Assembly: GCA_017411235.1 (NCBI GenBank)
Contig: JAFPMR010000043.1
Span: 1 to 7,723, forward strand
Origin: Bacilli bacterium
GTDB taxonomy: Bacteria > Bacillota_I > Bacilli_A > RF39 > UBA660
DNA: 7,723 bases
Direction: 5' to 3'
Positions 1 through 6,253 of the stretch are shown here, in pieces; the stretch's first letter is position 1; every line of letters begins with the position of its first letter. The position numbers and the translations under genes were made by a program. The notes under the pieces were generated by a model. It had not been told where the DNA came from and searched no databases. It worked only from the letters and a program-made list of their open reading frames with translations.

Positions 1-23
1 ATAACTAACCAAGAGGTGATAAC

Positions 24-662
24 ATGCATATCTTATTAGTAGAAGATGACTTAGATATCTCGTCTAATCTAAAAGTGTTCCTAGAATCAAAAGATTATTT
101 AGTAACAGTATCAAATACCATAAAAAATGCTCAAGCTAATTTAAAATATACTAACTATGATTTAATGATTCTTGATATCACTTTACCAGATGGTAATGGT
201 ATTGAGTTTTATAAAAAGAACAATACAATACCAACCATCTTCTTGTCTGCTAAAGACGATGAAGAAACCATTGTAAATGGCTTAGAACTAGGAGCAGAAG
301 ATTATCTAACTAAGCCATTCTCTTCAAAAGAATTACTAGCAAGAATAAATAGAATTCTCTTAAGAAATAAAAAGAGTGAAATAACTATCAAAGATATCAC
401 CTTTGATTATAATAGTTTAATTGTAAAAAAGAATAACGAAGAAATTAAACTATCCAGTTTAGAATTAAAAATACTAAACTTATTATTTACTAATTTAAAT
501 AAAATAGTTACAAGAGAAATGATCATTGAAAACATTTGGAACTGGACTGGTAACGATGTTAATGATAATACCATCACAGTCTATCTAAAAAGAATTAGAG
601 AAAAACTAGATACAGACATTATTACTACCATCAAAGGAATAGGTTATCGTATCAATGAATAA
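24..662 (+). CDS. OmpR/PhoB-family response regulator
   Basis: Cytoplasmic DNA-binding response regulator of 212 residues, the usual family length. The receiver domain (about residues 1-115) shows the acidic pair D8/D9, the phosphoacceptor D51 in LMILDITLPDGNG, the switch serine S75 in IFLSAKDD, and the conserved lysine K97 in LTKPF. The C-terminal winged-helix domain (about 118-210) carries the recognition-helix signature TVYLKRIREKL and ends in KGIGYRI, typical of OmpR/PhoB proteins. The start has a strong Shine-Dalgarno, AAGAGGTGAT, a few bases upstream. The stop overlaps the start of the histidine kinase by 8 nt, so the two are co-transcribed and translationally coupled; the kinase is its presumed phosphodonor. 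Only 23 bases precede the gene, so its promoter and any upstream operon members are outside the window. Target genes are unknown: no transporter or resistance gene follows. Confidence 0.96.
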   Translation: MHILLVEDDLDISSNLKVFLESKDYLVTVSNTIKNAQANLKYTNYDLMILDITLPDGNGIEFYKKNNTIPTIFLSAKDDEETIVNGLELGAEDYLTKPFSSKELLARINRILLRNKKSEITIKDITFDYNSLIVKKNNEEIKLSSLELKILNLLFTNLNKIVTREMIIENIWNWTGNDVNDNTITVYLKRIREKLDTDIITTIKGIGYRINE

Positions 663-1869
663 AAAAGAAATAAGACATTTCTTATTTGTAACTAGAATAG
701 TTTTATTAATATCTATTATCTTCATTTGTATCTATAGTTATACATCATATAAAAAACTAGAAAAGAATAATAACTTACTTATATCAACAATTCTCTATAA
801 TGTTAAACAACAATATCCAGAATTTAATGATGAAGAAATTATTCATATTTTAAATACAGATGAATTAAACGAATATCCAGAACTAAAAAGATATGGAATT
901 AGAATAGAAGAAAATAACATCAGTCTAAGTAATAAAAAACTAATGTTAAAATATATAGAATATTCTATGTTAGTATTATTTATTTCTTTAATAATTACAT
1001 CCTTTGTCTTTAATTACTATTTCCATAAAAGAGAAAAGAATTTAAAAGAAATAACAAATTATTTAAAAGAAATAAATAATCATAACTATAAACTAAAATT
1101 AGAAGACAATGAAGAAGGGGAGTTATCAATTTTAAAAAACGAGCTATACAAAACTAGTATCATGTTAAATGAACAAGCTTCTTTAAATAAAAAAGAAAAA
1201 GAAAGCCTAAAAGATTCCTTATCAGATATTTCTCATCAACTAAGAACACCACTAACATCAATTAACTTAATGATAGATAATCTTTTAGAAGGTAACCTAA
1301 GCAAAGAAGAGGAAAGAAAACAACTAATAAGTATTAATCGTAAAATTAAAAGTACTAACTTCCTAATTGAATCACTTTTAAAGTTATCTAAGTTTGATGC
1401 TAATACAATTGAATTTAATAACTCAAATAGTAAAATCAACAAAATTGTAGAAAATGTTGAAAATAATTTGAGAGACTTATTAGATTTAAATGATATAACC
1501 ATAAATATAAAAGGTAATAAAAAAGATACTTTATATTGTGATTATCATTGGTTAGTAGAAGCTCTAACCAATATAGTTAAAAACTGTATTGAACATTCAA
1601 ATCCAGGTAGTTCAATTGATATTGATTACAGTAAATCAGAATTACTAACTAAAATAACAATTAAAGACCATGGAACAGGTATGAATGATAAAGACAAAAA
1701 TCACTTATTTGATCGCTTCTATAAAGGTGAAAAAAGTAATCCAAATAGTATTGGTATCGGTATGTCTCTAGCAAAAACGATAATAGAGCATACTGGTGGA
1801 AGCATATCTGTTAGCTCTAAAATAGGTAAAGGGACCGAATTTACAATAAAATTTTTAACAAAAAAATAA
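655..1869 (+). CDS. Membrane-bound sensor histidine kinase
   Basis: Sensor kinase of 404 residues, partner of the overlapping response regulator. Two hydrophobic segments (about residues 10-28 and 103-122) bracket an extracytoplasmic domain of about 70 residues, rich in charged and polar residues. A HAMP-like helical linker follows (about 124-185), then the dimerisation domain with phosphoacceptor H194 in SDISHQLRTPL. The ATPase domain shows the N box with N306 and N310 (EALTNIVKNCIEHS), the G1 box DHGTGM (338-343), the F box LFDRFYKG (351-358) and the G2 box IGIGMSLAK (366-374). All catalytic motifs are intact, so it should be active. The short sensor domain matches no ligand-binding family I recognise; the signal is unknown. 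Kinases of this build in low-G+C Gram-positives often answer to envelope stress or antimicrobial peptides, but that is only an inference. The stop codon leads directly into a terminator. Confidence 0.95.
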   Translation: MNKKEIRHFLFVTRIVLLISIIFICIYSYTSYKKLEKNNNLLISTILYNVKQQYPEFNDEEIIHILNTDELNEYPELKRYGIRIEENNISLSNKKLMLKYIEYSMLVLFISLIITSFVFNYYFHKREKNLKEITNYLKEINNHNYKLKLEDNEEGELSILKNELYKTSIMLNEQASLNKKEKESLKDSLSDISHQLRTPLTSINLMIDNLLEGNLSKEEERKQLISINRKIKSTNFLIESLLKLSKFDANTIEFNNSNSKINKIVENVENNLRDLLDLNDITINIKGNKKDTLYCDYHWLVEALTNIVKNCIEHSNPGSSIDIDYSKSELLTKITIKDHGTGMNDKDKNHLFDRFYKGEKSNPNSIGIGMSLAKTIIEHTGGSISVSSKIGKGTEFTIKFLTKK

Positions 1870-1898
1870 GCAAAATTGGACATATTTTGCTTTTTTTT
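1868..1898 (+). terminator. Intrinsic terminator after the histidine kinase
   Basis: A 9-bp stem pairs 1868-1876 (AAGCAAAAT) with 1884-1892 (ATTTTGCTT) around the 7-nt loop TGGACAT, followed by a run of eight T (1891-1898). The 5' arm starts inside the TAA stop codon of the kinase gene (1867-1869). The loop holds the likely -35 box of the next gene. Confidence 0.9.
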
Positions 1899-1905
1899 AT
1901 ATAAT
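1877..1905 (+). promoter_or_regulatory. Sigma-A type promoter nested in a terminator
   Basis: A -35 box TGGACA (1877-1882, one mismatch to TTGACA) and a perfect -10 box TATAAT (1900-1905) are separated by 17 bp. The -35 lies in the loop of the preceding terminator and the T-run falls in the spacer. Transcription would begin near 1912, leaving a leader of about 22 nt before the acetyltransferase start. Confidence 0.75.
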
Positions 1906-1920
1906 TTTACAAGATTGATC

Positions 1921-1928
1921 AGGGGTGG
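1921..1928 (+). promoter_or_regulatory. Ribosome binding site that fixes the start of the GNAT gene
   Basis: AGGGGTGG sits 5 nt before the ATG at 1934. An in-frame GTG at 1925 would give three more residues, but it lies inside this Shine-Dalgarno and has no site of its own, so the ATG at 1934 is preferred. Confidence 0.8.
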
Positions 1929-1933
1929 TTAGA

Positions 1934-2380
1934 ATGAAGAACAAACTTAATATGTGTGCTAAAAGACTAGAAGGTACTGGTGAAAACATCTGTAGATTAG
2001 AAACCTTAAGATTTAAAGCTTATGGCTTAGATGAAAAATTCTCTGGATTAACACTATATGCCTTAGGTTTAACACAAGGAACAATGGTTCCATATGGTTT
2101 TTTCGTAAATGAACAACTAGTAGCTGGATGTTATGTATCTGCTGATGAAGAAACTCTAACTATTGAACAATTATTTGTTCATCCACAATTACAAAACAGC
2201 GGATTAAGAGCAGGGAGATTATTACTAAACTATGTTCTAATGCAAAAAGAAGAACTAGAACATTACTTCCGTACTAAACTAGTAGTTAGTTCATTAGAAC
2301 CATCTACTGATAAAGCTAAAGCCCTATACGAAAAAATGGGGTATGTTCAAACAGAAGATGGAATGAAAAAAACATTTTAA
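1934..2380 (+). CDS. GNAT-family N-acetyltransferase
   Basis: Predicted acetyl-CoA-dependent N-acetyltransferase of 148 residues, a normal length for a single GNAT domain. The acetyl-CoA binding motif A is clear at about 80-101 (LFVHPQLQNSGLRAG then a leucine-rich helix), with the pyrophosphate-loop pattern QNSGLRAG (87-94). The C-terminal ALYEKMGY (130-137) is the usual motif-B helix end that precedes the last strands. No signal peptide or membrane segment is present, so it is cytoplasmic. The acceptor substrate cannot be told from sequence; it could be a small molecule, an antibiotic or a protein N-terminus. The gene forms its own transcription unit, with a near-consensus promoter in the preceding terminator and a terminator directly after it. 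It shares only the general fold with the second GNAT protein at 2452-3009. Confidence 0.9.
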   Translation: MKNKLNMCAKRLEGTGENICRLETLRFKAYGLDEKFSGLTLYALGLTQGTMVPYGFFVNEQLVAGCYVSADEETLTIEQLFVHPQLQNSGLRAGRLLLNYVLMQKEELEHYFRTKLVVSSLEPSTDKAKALYEKMGYVQTEDGMKKTF

Positions 2381-2387
2381 TAATAAA

Positions 2388-2414
2388 AAAAAGAAGACAA
2401 TAAGTCTTCTTTTT
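2388..2414 (+). terminator. Intrinsic terminator after the first GNAT gene
   Basis: An 11-bp stem pairs 2388-2398 (AAAAGAAGAC core) with 2404-2414 (GTCTTCTTTTT) around the loop AATAA. The 3' arm itself ends in a T-run. It starts 8 nt after the stop codon, and the A-rich 5' flank means it could also act on the opposite strand. Confidence 0.85.
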
Positions 2415-2422
2415 ATTTGTTT

Positions 2423-2438
2423 TATGGTAAAATATAAT
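2423..2438 (+). promoter_or_regulatory. Extended -10 promoter of the four-gene operon
   Basis: TATGG followed by TAAAAT (2423-2433) fits the Gram-positive extended -10 form TRTGN plus hexamer. A perfect TATAAT also lies at 2433-2438, but a start 7 nt after it would remove the Shine-Dalgarno, so the upstream hexamer is favoured, with transcription starting near 2440. No good -35 is visible; the right distance falls in the 3' arm of the preceding terminator. The resulting leader is only about 12 nt. Confidence 0.55.
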
Positions 2439-2440
2439 TA

Positions 2441-2446
2441 GGGTGG
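2441..2446 (+). promoter_or_regulatory. Ribosome binding site that fixes the start of the second GNAT gene
   Basis: GGGTGG lies 5 nt before the ATG at 2452. An in-frame GTG at 2443 is inside this site and lacks its own, so it is rejected as the start. Confidence 0.75.
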
Positions 2447-2451
2447 TATTT

Positions 2452-3009
2452 ATGGCTAATATAGAACTGAGACTAAAGTATAAAAATGATGATTTTGGTA
2501 AACCATACTCAGATGGTACATATGGTATTAGAAACGACATCAAAACCTATGAACTATTTGTCGATGGGACACCAGTCATAAACATCGGAATTGAATATGA
2601 AAGATTCTCTAGTCAAGCACCTAATTACGCTTGCGCCCACGTTACTTATGATAATTACTTTTACTTAGGTAACAATCCTGAATATCTTAACAAAGGATAT
2701 GCAAGTTTCGCCCTAGAACAAATTACTGAAGAATTATTAAAAGAAAACCAAGTGCCTAAAATATCATTAAGCATTAATAAAGATAATCTACCTAGTTTAA
2801 GAGTAGCAGATAAAAATGGTTATAAATATATTAAAACTAATGAATATTCTATCTATAATCCTAATGCTATAAAGATGGTAGAAGAAGGTTTAAAATATCT
2901 AAAAGAATTAGATGTTGATATTTATGATATGCAAATGTATTCATGGTTAACATCATATAGAACATATATTGAACAATGCTTGCCTAAAAGAAAAGAACAA
3001 ACTAAATAG
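2452..3009 (+). CDS. GNAT-like acetyltransferase
   Basis: Cytoplasmic protein of 185 residues with a GNAT fold signature, less standard than that of the gene before it. The motif-A region is YLNKGYASFALEQI (about 78-91), where NKGYAS stands in for the Q/R-x-x-G-x-G/A pyrophosphate loop. It is followed by a strand (KISLSINKDN) and the typical motif-B pattern NLPSLRVADKNGYKYI (about 112-127), as in proteins where an N-x-x-S helix leads to a G-Y/F turn. A tail of about 45 residues after the core is helical and ends in a basic stretch. The substrate is unknown. It is the first gene of a tight operon: the metallo-hydrolase starts 12 nt after its stop. The association suggests a shared pathway, but this is inferred only from gene order. 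Confidence 0.82.
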   Translation: MANIELRLKYKNDDFGKPYSDGTYGIRNDIKTYELFVDGTPVINIGIEYERFSSQAPNYACAHVTYDNYFYLGNNPEYLNKGYASFALEQITEELLKENQVPKISLSINKDNLPSLRVADKNGYKYIKTNEYSIYNPNAIKMVEEGLKYLKELDVDIYDMQMYSWLTSYRTYIEQCLPKRKEQTK

Positions 3010-3021
3010 AGGAGTGTTACT

Positions 3022-3645
3022 ATGGAAATAAAATTAAATGCTCAAAGTAGTATAAAAATAACTACAGATAAAATAATTTATTTTGATCCTTATTTAATAA
3101 AAGAAGAATCACATGATGCCGATTATATATTAATTACTCATGAACATTATGATCACTTTGATATTGATTCTATAAAAAAAGTAAGTAATGATAAAACAAT
3201 AATAATTATACCTGATAGTATGGCACCAAAAGTACTATATCAAGTAAATAGTAATAATGTTAGAGGAGTAAAACCTAATGAAGAATACACTATTGAAGGA
3301 TTAAGTTTAAGTACCATACCAAGTTACAATACAAATAAAGATTTTCATAAGAAATCATATAATTGGGTTGGTTATCTAGTTAACATAGAAGACAAAATAG
3401 TTTATGTAGCTGGTGATACTGATATAACAGATGAAAACAAACAAGTAAAATGCGATATAGCATTCGTACCAATTGGTGGAACATACACAATGGATTACAA
3501 AGAAGCTGCAGAATTAATAAATACAATAAAACCAGAAGTTGTAATACCAATTCATTACCATACTATAGTTGGTACAAGAGAAGATGCTAATAGTTTTAAA
3601 GAATTATTAGATCAAGGAATAGAATGTCAAATAATAATGGAATGA
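3022..3645 (+). CDS. Metallo-beta-lactamase-fold hydrolase (UlaG/YtkL-like)
   Basis: Predicted metal-dependent hydrolase of 207 residues, cytoplasmic, with no signal peptide. The zinc motif HxHxDH is complete as H40-E-H42-Y-D44-H45 within LITHEHYDHFD. The other metal ligands are also present: D132 in VAGDTD and H178 in VIPIHYH. Further family marks are FDPYL near the N-terminus (21-25), DFHKKSYNWVGYLV (107-120, with H109) and IGGTYTMDYKEAAELI (151-166). These patterns resemble the compact UlaG-like branch of the superfamily, whose members act on small molecules such as lactones or phosphodiesters; the exact reaction is not predictable. A strong Shine-Dalgarno AGAGGAG (3008-3014) starts in the stop codon of the upstream GNAT gene. 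The serine hydrolase begins 4 nt after its stop, which supports one operon. Confidence 0.92.
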   Translation: MEIKLNAQSSIKITTDKIIYFDPYLIKEESHDADYILITHEHYDHFDIDSIKKVSNDKTIIIIPDSMAPKVLYQVNSNNVRGVKPNEEYTIEGLSLSTIPSYNTNKDFHKKSYNWVGYLVNIEDKIVYVAGDTDITDENKQVKCDIAFVPIGGTYTMDYKEAAELINTIKPEVVIPIHYHTIVGTREDANSFKELLDQGIECQIIME

Positions 3646-3649
3646 TAAT

Positions 3650-5101
3650 ATGAACAGAGAAGAAATAATTAAAAGAGAAGTATTTAATATAATAAGCGAA
3701 TTAAAAGCTAATAGAGCACTACATGGATACATGGCAGATCAATCATTAGCAGATATAGCTAGAGAGTTAGAAGAAACAGCTAAACAACTAGCTACAATGT
3801 ATCCAGATGAAGTAATGATGAAAATAAGAAAAGATTACTTTGAAGCAGTATCAGCTGAAGCTTTATTAAGTCCAGGTATTGCAACAGTAATCGAAGATAG
3901 TAAAGATCGTATTTATCTAGCTCGTTATGAAGGTAACATAGGTGATGATACAGGAACTCTAGTATCAAAAGAAACTAGATTCGATTATGCATCTATTACT
4001 AAATTATTTACAGTATTAGAAGCATTAAAACTTAATCAAGATGGTTTATTTGATATTCATCAAATAATATCTGAAATAGCTAATTCACCATTTAATATGT
4101 TGCATGTAACAGTAGCTGATATCTTAAGATTCCAATATGAACTACAAACACCAAAAAGAATTGATGAACCAGATATCACAACTGCTCAATTCTATAGAAG
4201 ACTACTAAGACCTAAAATAGGTCCTAATAAATATGTCTATAGTGATATACCATATATCATCGTAAAAACATTAATGCCTAATAGTAGAAAGTTCTTTACT
4301 GATTACTATGATGAATTAGGACTTCTATCAGTAGGTTATGACACAACTGGAACAATTACAGGTGGTTATGACTTTGAAGCTGTAGCAGACGAAAAAGCTC
4401 GTCAAATGATGCGTTTAGGAATCCAACCTGGTCATGCAGGATTATTTGGAACCGCAGATGATCTAATCAAAGTATTTGATGCTTTAAACAAAGGATTCTT
4501 ATCAGAAGAAAGTTTAAAAATGTTATTAAGTCCAGGTACAACTGATAAATATACTCCAAAATATGATGAAGATGGAAGACAAATTGGATTAAAACCAATT
4601 GTAAGAGGAATGGGAGTTTATATAGAACATCCAGATGGTTTAAAAGTAGGTGAAGTAATACCAGGTCTATCTAAAAAAGCTTTTGCTATAACTGGTTTTA
4701 CAGGTGGTTATGCTTCATATGACTTACAAAACGGTTTATCTAGCGTAATCTTAGCTAATCCACTTACCATTGCTGCCACTGGTGCTAAAGTATTAGCAAA
4801 TAGAGTACCTGAAGGAAATAGATACTTATTAAGTAAAGATGGAACACCATTTGAAGCAGGAACAACAATCATCTCTAACTATGTGGATCACAAAAAGAAT
4901 GTTAATATCTTCGCTCCAGATGGAACTCCATTAGAAAATAGAGCATATACAAATATAATGAATAATCTAAAGATCCAACAATTATATACTTTATTAAAAC
5001 TAAGACTAACTAAAAGAGTAGCATTAGCATTAGCTAATTCAGACTTATTAGTAGAACATATTAATGAAGAATTTGCTGGTGGAAAGAATTTTGGTAAATG
5101 A
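3650..5101 (+). CDS. Cytoplasmic beta-lactamase-family serine hydrolase
   Basis: Protein of 483 residues in the class C beta-lactamase/esterase superfamily. The nucleophile motif SxxK is S115-I-T-K118 in FDYASITKLF; the second motif is Y197-S198-D199 (VYSDI, in place of Y-x-N); the conserved loop PGHAGLFGTADDL (260-272) is typical of these hydrolases. The third motif should be K/H-T-G, but here it reads I-T-G (347-349 in AITGFTGG), so the basic residue is lost. There is no signal peptide or membrane anchor, unlike real beta-lactamases and penicillin-binding proteins, so a cytoplasmic esterase, amidase or peptidase is more likely. About 70 charged, helical residues precede the catalytic domain, and about 100 follow it. 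It starts 4 nt after the metallo-hydrolase with only a weak ribosome site (TGGA, 3638-3641), so translation is probably coupled. Its TGA stop overlaps the next start (ATGA). Confidence 0.88.
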   Translation: MNREEIIKREVFNIISELKANRALHGYMADQSLADIARELEETAKQLATMYPDEVMMKIRKDYFEAVSAEALLSPGIATVIEDSKDRIYLARYEGNIGDDTGTLVSKETRFDYASITKLFTVLEALKLNQDGLFDIHQIISEIANSPFNMLHVTVADILRFQYELQTPKRIDEPDITTAQFYRRLLRPKIGPNKYVYSDIPYIIVKTLMPNSRKFFTDYYDELGLLSVGYDTTGTITGGYDFEAVADEKARQMMRLGIQPGHAGLFGTADDLIKVFDALNKGFLSEESLKMLLSPGTTDKYTPKYDEDGRQIGLKPIVRGMGVYIEHPDGLKVGEVIPGLSKKAFAITGFTGGYASYDLQNGLSSVILANPLTIAATGAKVLANRVPEGNRYLLSKDGTPFEAGTTIISNYVDHKKNVNIFAPDGTPLENRAYTNIMNNLKIQQLYTLLKLRLTKRVALALANSDLLVEHINEEFAGGKNFGK

Positions 5102-5643
5102 AAAACATTAAATCACCAGAAGAATTACTAAAATACATGGACCTAATTAATTATGGTTTTGTAGATGAAGAAAAAAAGATTTATCAAGATGACGACTTTG
5201 AGCAAAATGTATTTTCAAAATGGAGACTATCTTCACCAGAAAGACTATTAAAAGTAAAATATGGTCATTGCTTTGACCAAGTAGAATTAGAAAGAGAATG
5301 GTTTACTAATAAGTATCCAATCCATACTTATTACATGATGTTTTTATTACCATATGAAAATCCTTTTTCTACACATACATTTTTAGTTTATGAAGATAAT
5401 CACAAATACTATCTATTTGAACATTCTGATTATTTTAATCGTGGTATTCATGAATATAATTCTTTAGATGAATTATTAGAAAAAGAAATAAAACATCATT
5501 TAGAATATAATTTGAAAAATAATAAAATGACTGATGAAGAACAAAAAAGTCTAGTCATTTATGAATATCAAAAACCAGAATACAATATCGATATGATAGA
5601 ATTTATAAATAACATATTAGAAAACGGAAAAAGAATAAGATAG
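5098..5643 (+). CDS. Predicted Cys-His protein, possibly transglutaminase-like (first paralog)
   Basis: Protein of 181 residues that I cannot assign to a named family. It has no signal peptide. Motifs in order: IKSPEELLKYMD near the N-terminus; KYGHCFDQVELE (54-65) with C58 after a glycine turn at a helix start, as in transglutaminase/papain-like Cys proteases; STHTFLVYED (91-100) with H93; then LFEHSDYFNRGIHEY (106-120). A Cys, then a His before a hydrophobic strand, then an acidic residue (E108 in FEHS) is the order of a Cys-His-Asp/Glu triad, so a thiol hydrolase or acyltransferase is a reasonable guess. The gene overlaps the serine hydrolase by 4 nt (ATGA) and ends the operon. A near relative with all these motifs lies in the next unit (5708-6253). 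The stop codon sits within the terminator hairpin. Confidence 0.8.
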   Translation: MKNIKSPEELLKYMDLINYGFVDEEKKIYQDDDFEQNVFSKWRLSSPERLLKVKYGHCFDQVELEREWFTNKYPIHTYYMMFLLPYENPFSTHTFLVYEDNHKYYLFEHSDYFNRGIHEYNSLDELLEKEIKHHLEYNLKNNKMTDEEQKSLVIYEYQKPEYNIDMIEFINNILENGKRIR

Positions 5644-5657
5644 CATCTTATTCTTTT
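5629..5657 (+). terminator. Terminator hairpin closing the four-gene operon
   Basis: A 13-bp stem pairs 5629-5641 (AAAAGAATAAGAT) with 5645-5657 (ATCTTATTCTTTT) around the 3-nt loop AGC. The stop codon (5641-5643) is in the top of the stem and loop. The T-tract is short (TTCTTTT then GACA), so termination may be partial and some read-through into the next unit is possible. Confidence 0.7.
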
Positions 5658-5683
5658 GACATATTCACTCAAATAAATATAAT
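5656..5683 (+). promoter_or_regulatory. Near-perfect sigma-A promoter of the paralog/YbaK unit
   Basis: Perfect -35 TTGACA (5656-5661) and perfect -10 TATAAT (5678-5683) are separated by 16 bp. This is the best promoter in the window. The first two bases of the -35 are the last two of the preceding terminator stem. Transcription should start near 5690, giving a leader of about 18 nt that carries the Shine-Dalgarno AGAGGTGAT. Confidence 0.85.
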
Positions 5684-5707
5684 ATACATAAAAAAAGAGG
5701 TGATAAC

Positions 5708-6253
5708 ATGGACATCTTAGAAATAAAAAGCCCACAAGAATTACTAGATTATATGAATGAAGAAGATAACATGCGTTATGGTTGGTTAGATCCAGATAAC
5801 AATGAACATATTGATACAATGAAACAGTTTAGAAAACTATACCGTACACTATCAATAAAAGATTCAATAAAATATAAATTAGGAACTTGTATTGAACAAA
5901 CAAATCTAGAAATGTTTGTTATGGATAATCTATCTATTCCTTATAAAGCGTATTGCTTAAGAAGTTATGAAGATAATACTAGATTACTAGAACCAAAAAT
6001 GCATTGTTTCTTATTGTATTTTGTAAATGATAAGTGTTATCATTTTGAACATTCCAATCCTGAGGTTAGAGGAATTCATGAATATGATAATGAGGAAGAA
6101 GCTATGAAAGAAATCCTAGCTTATTACCAAAAAAGAGATAATGGTAAATCAAGACAATTACTAGAAATTCATGAAGTACCAGAAGGATTAACATGGCAAG
6201 AATGGAATGCTTATTTAGATGAATTAGCTAAGGAAGATGTAAAATGTCTATAG
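5708..6253 (+). CDS. Predicted Cys-His protein, possibly transglutaminase-like (second paralog)
   Basis: Protein of 181 residues, the same length as the gene before it and clearly its relative. Shared blocks: IKSPQELLDYM (6-16); KLGTCIEQTNLE (57-68) with C61; MHCFLLYFVND (98-108) with H99; HFEHSNPEVRGIHEY (112-126) with E114. The proposed Cys, His and Glu are thus kept, in the same order and similar spacing, while most other positions differ, so the copies are old. No signal peptide or membrane segment is present. The C-terminal region holds a Trp-containing helix (TWQEWNAYLDELA). The function is unknown; a transglutaminase/papain-like thiol enzyme or acyltransferase is inferred from the motif order. 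It has its own strong promoter and a strong ribosome site, and its end overlaps the YbaK gene by 10 nt, so the two proteins are made together. Confidence 0.8.
   Translation: MDILEIKSPQELLDYMNEEDNMRYGWLDPDNNEHIDTMKQFRKLYRTLSIKDSIKYKLGTCIEQTNLEMFVMDNLSIPYKAYCLRSYEDNTRLLEPKMHCFLLYFVNDKCYHFEHSNPEVRGIHEYDNEEEAMKEILAYYQKRDNGKSRQLLEIHEVPEGLTWQEWNAYLDELAKEDVKCL

Noticed and set aside
1236..1502. Open frame on the - strand inside the histidine kinase gene
   Set aside because: It is the antisense shadow of conserved kinase sequence, with no ribosome site, and its product is a low-complexity Leu/Ser/Ile string.
2316..2543. Open frame on the - strand across the first GNAT terminator and second GNAT start
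   Set aside because: It runs through a terminator, a promoter and two coding ends, has no ribosome site, and looks like random AT-rich translation.
3643..5101. TGA read as tryptophan (Mycoplasma code)
   Set aside because: TGA ends the metallo-hydrolase (3643) and serine hydrolase (5099) at expected lengths, and tryptophans throughout are TGG.
3650..5101. Antibiotic-resistance beta-lactamase
   Set aside because: No signal peptide, changed second and third catalytic motifs, and long extensions; a cytoplasmic hydrolase is better supported.
5568..5819. Open frame on the - strand across the terminator-promoter region near 5650
   Set aside because: It overlaps the conserved ends of both Cys-His paralogs and the promoter; the hydrophobic product reflects A-rich coding on the other strand.
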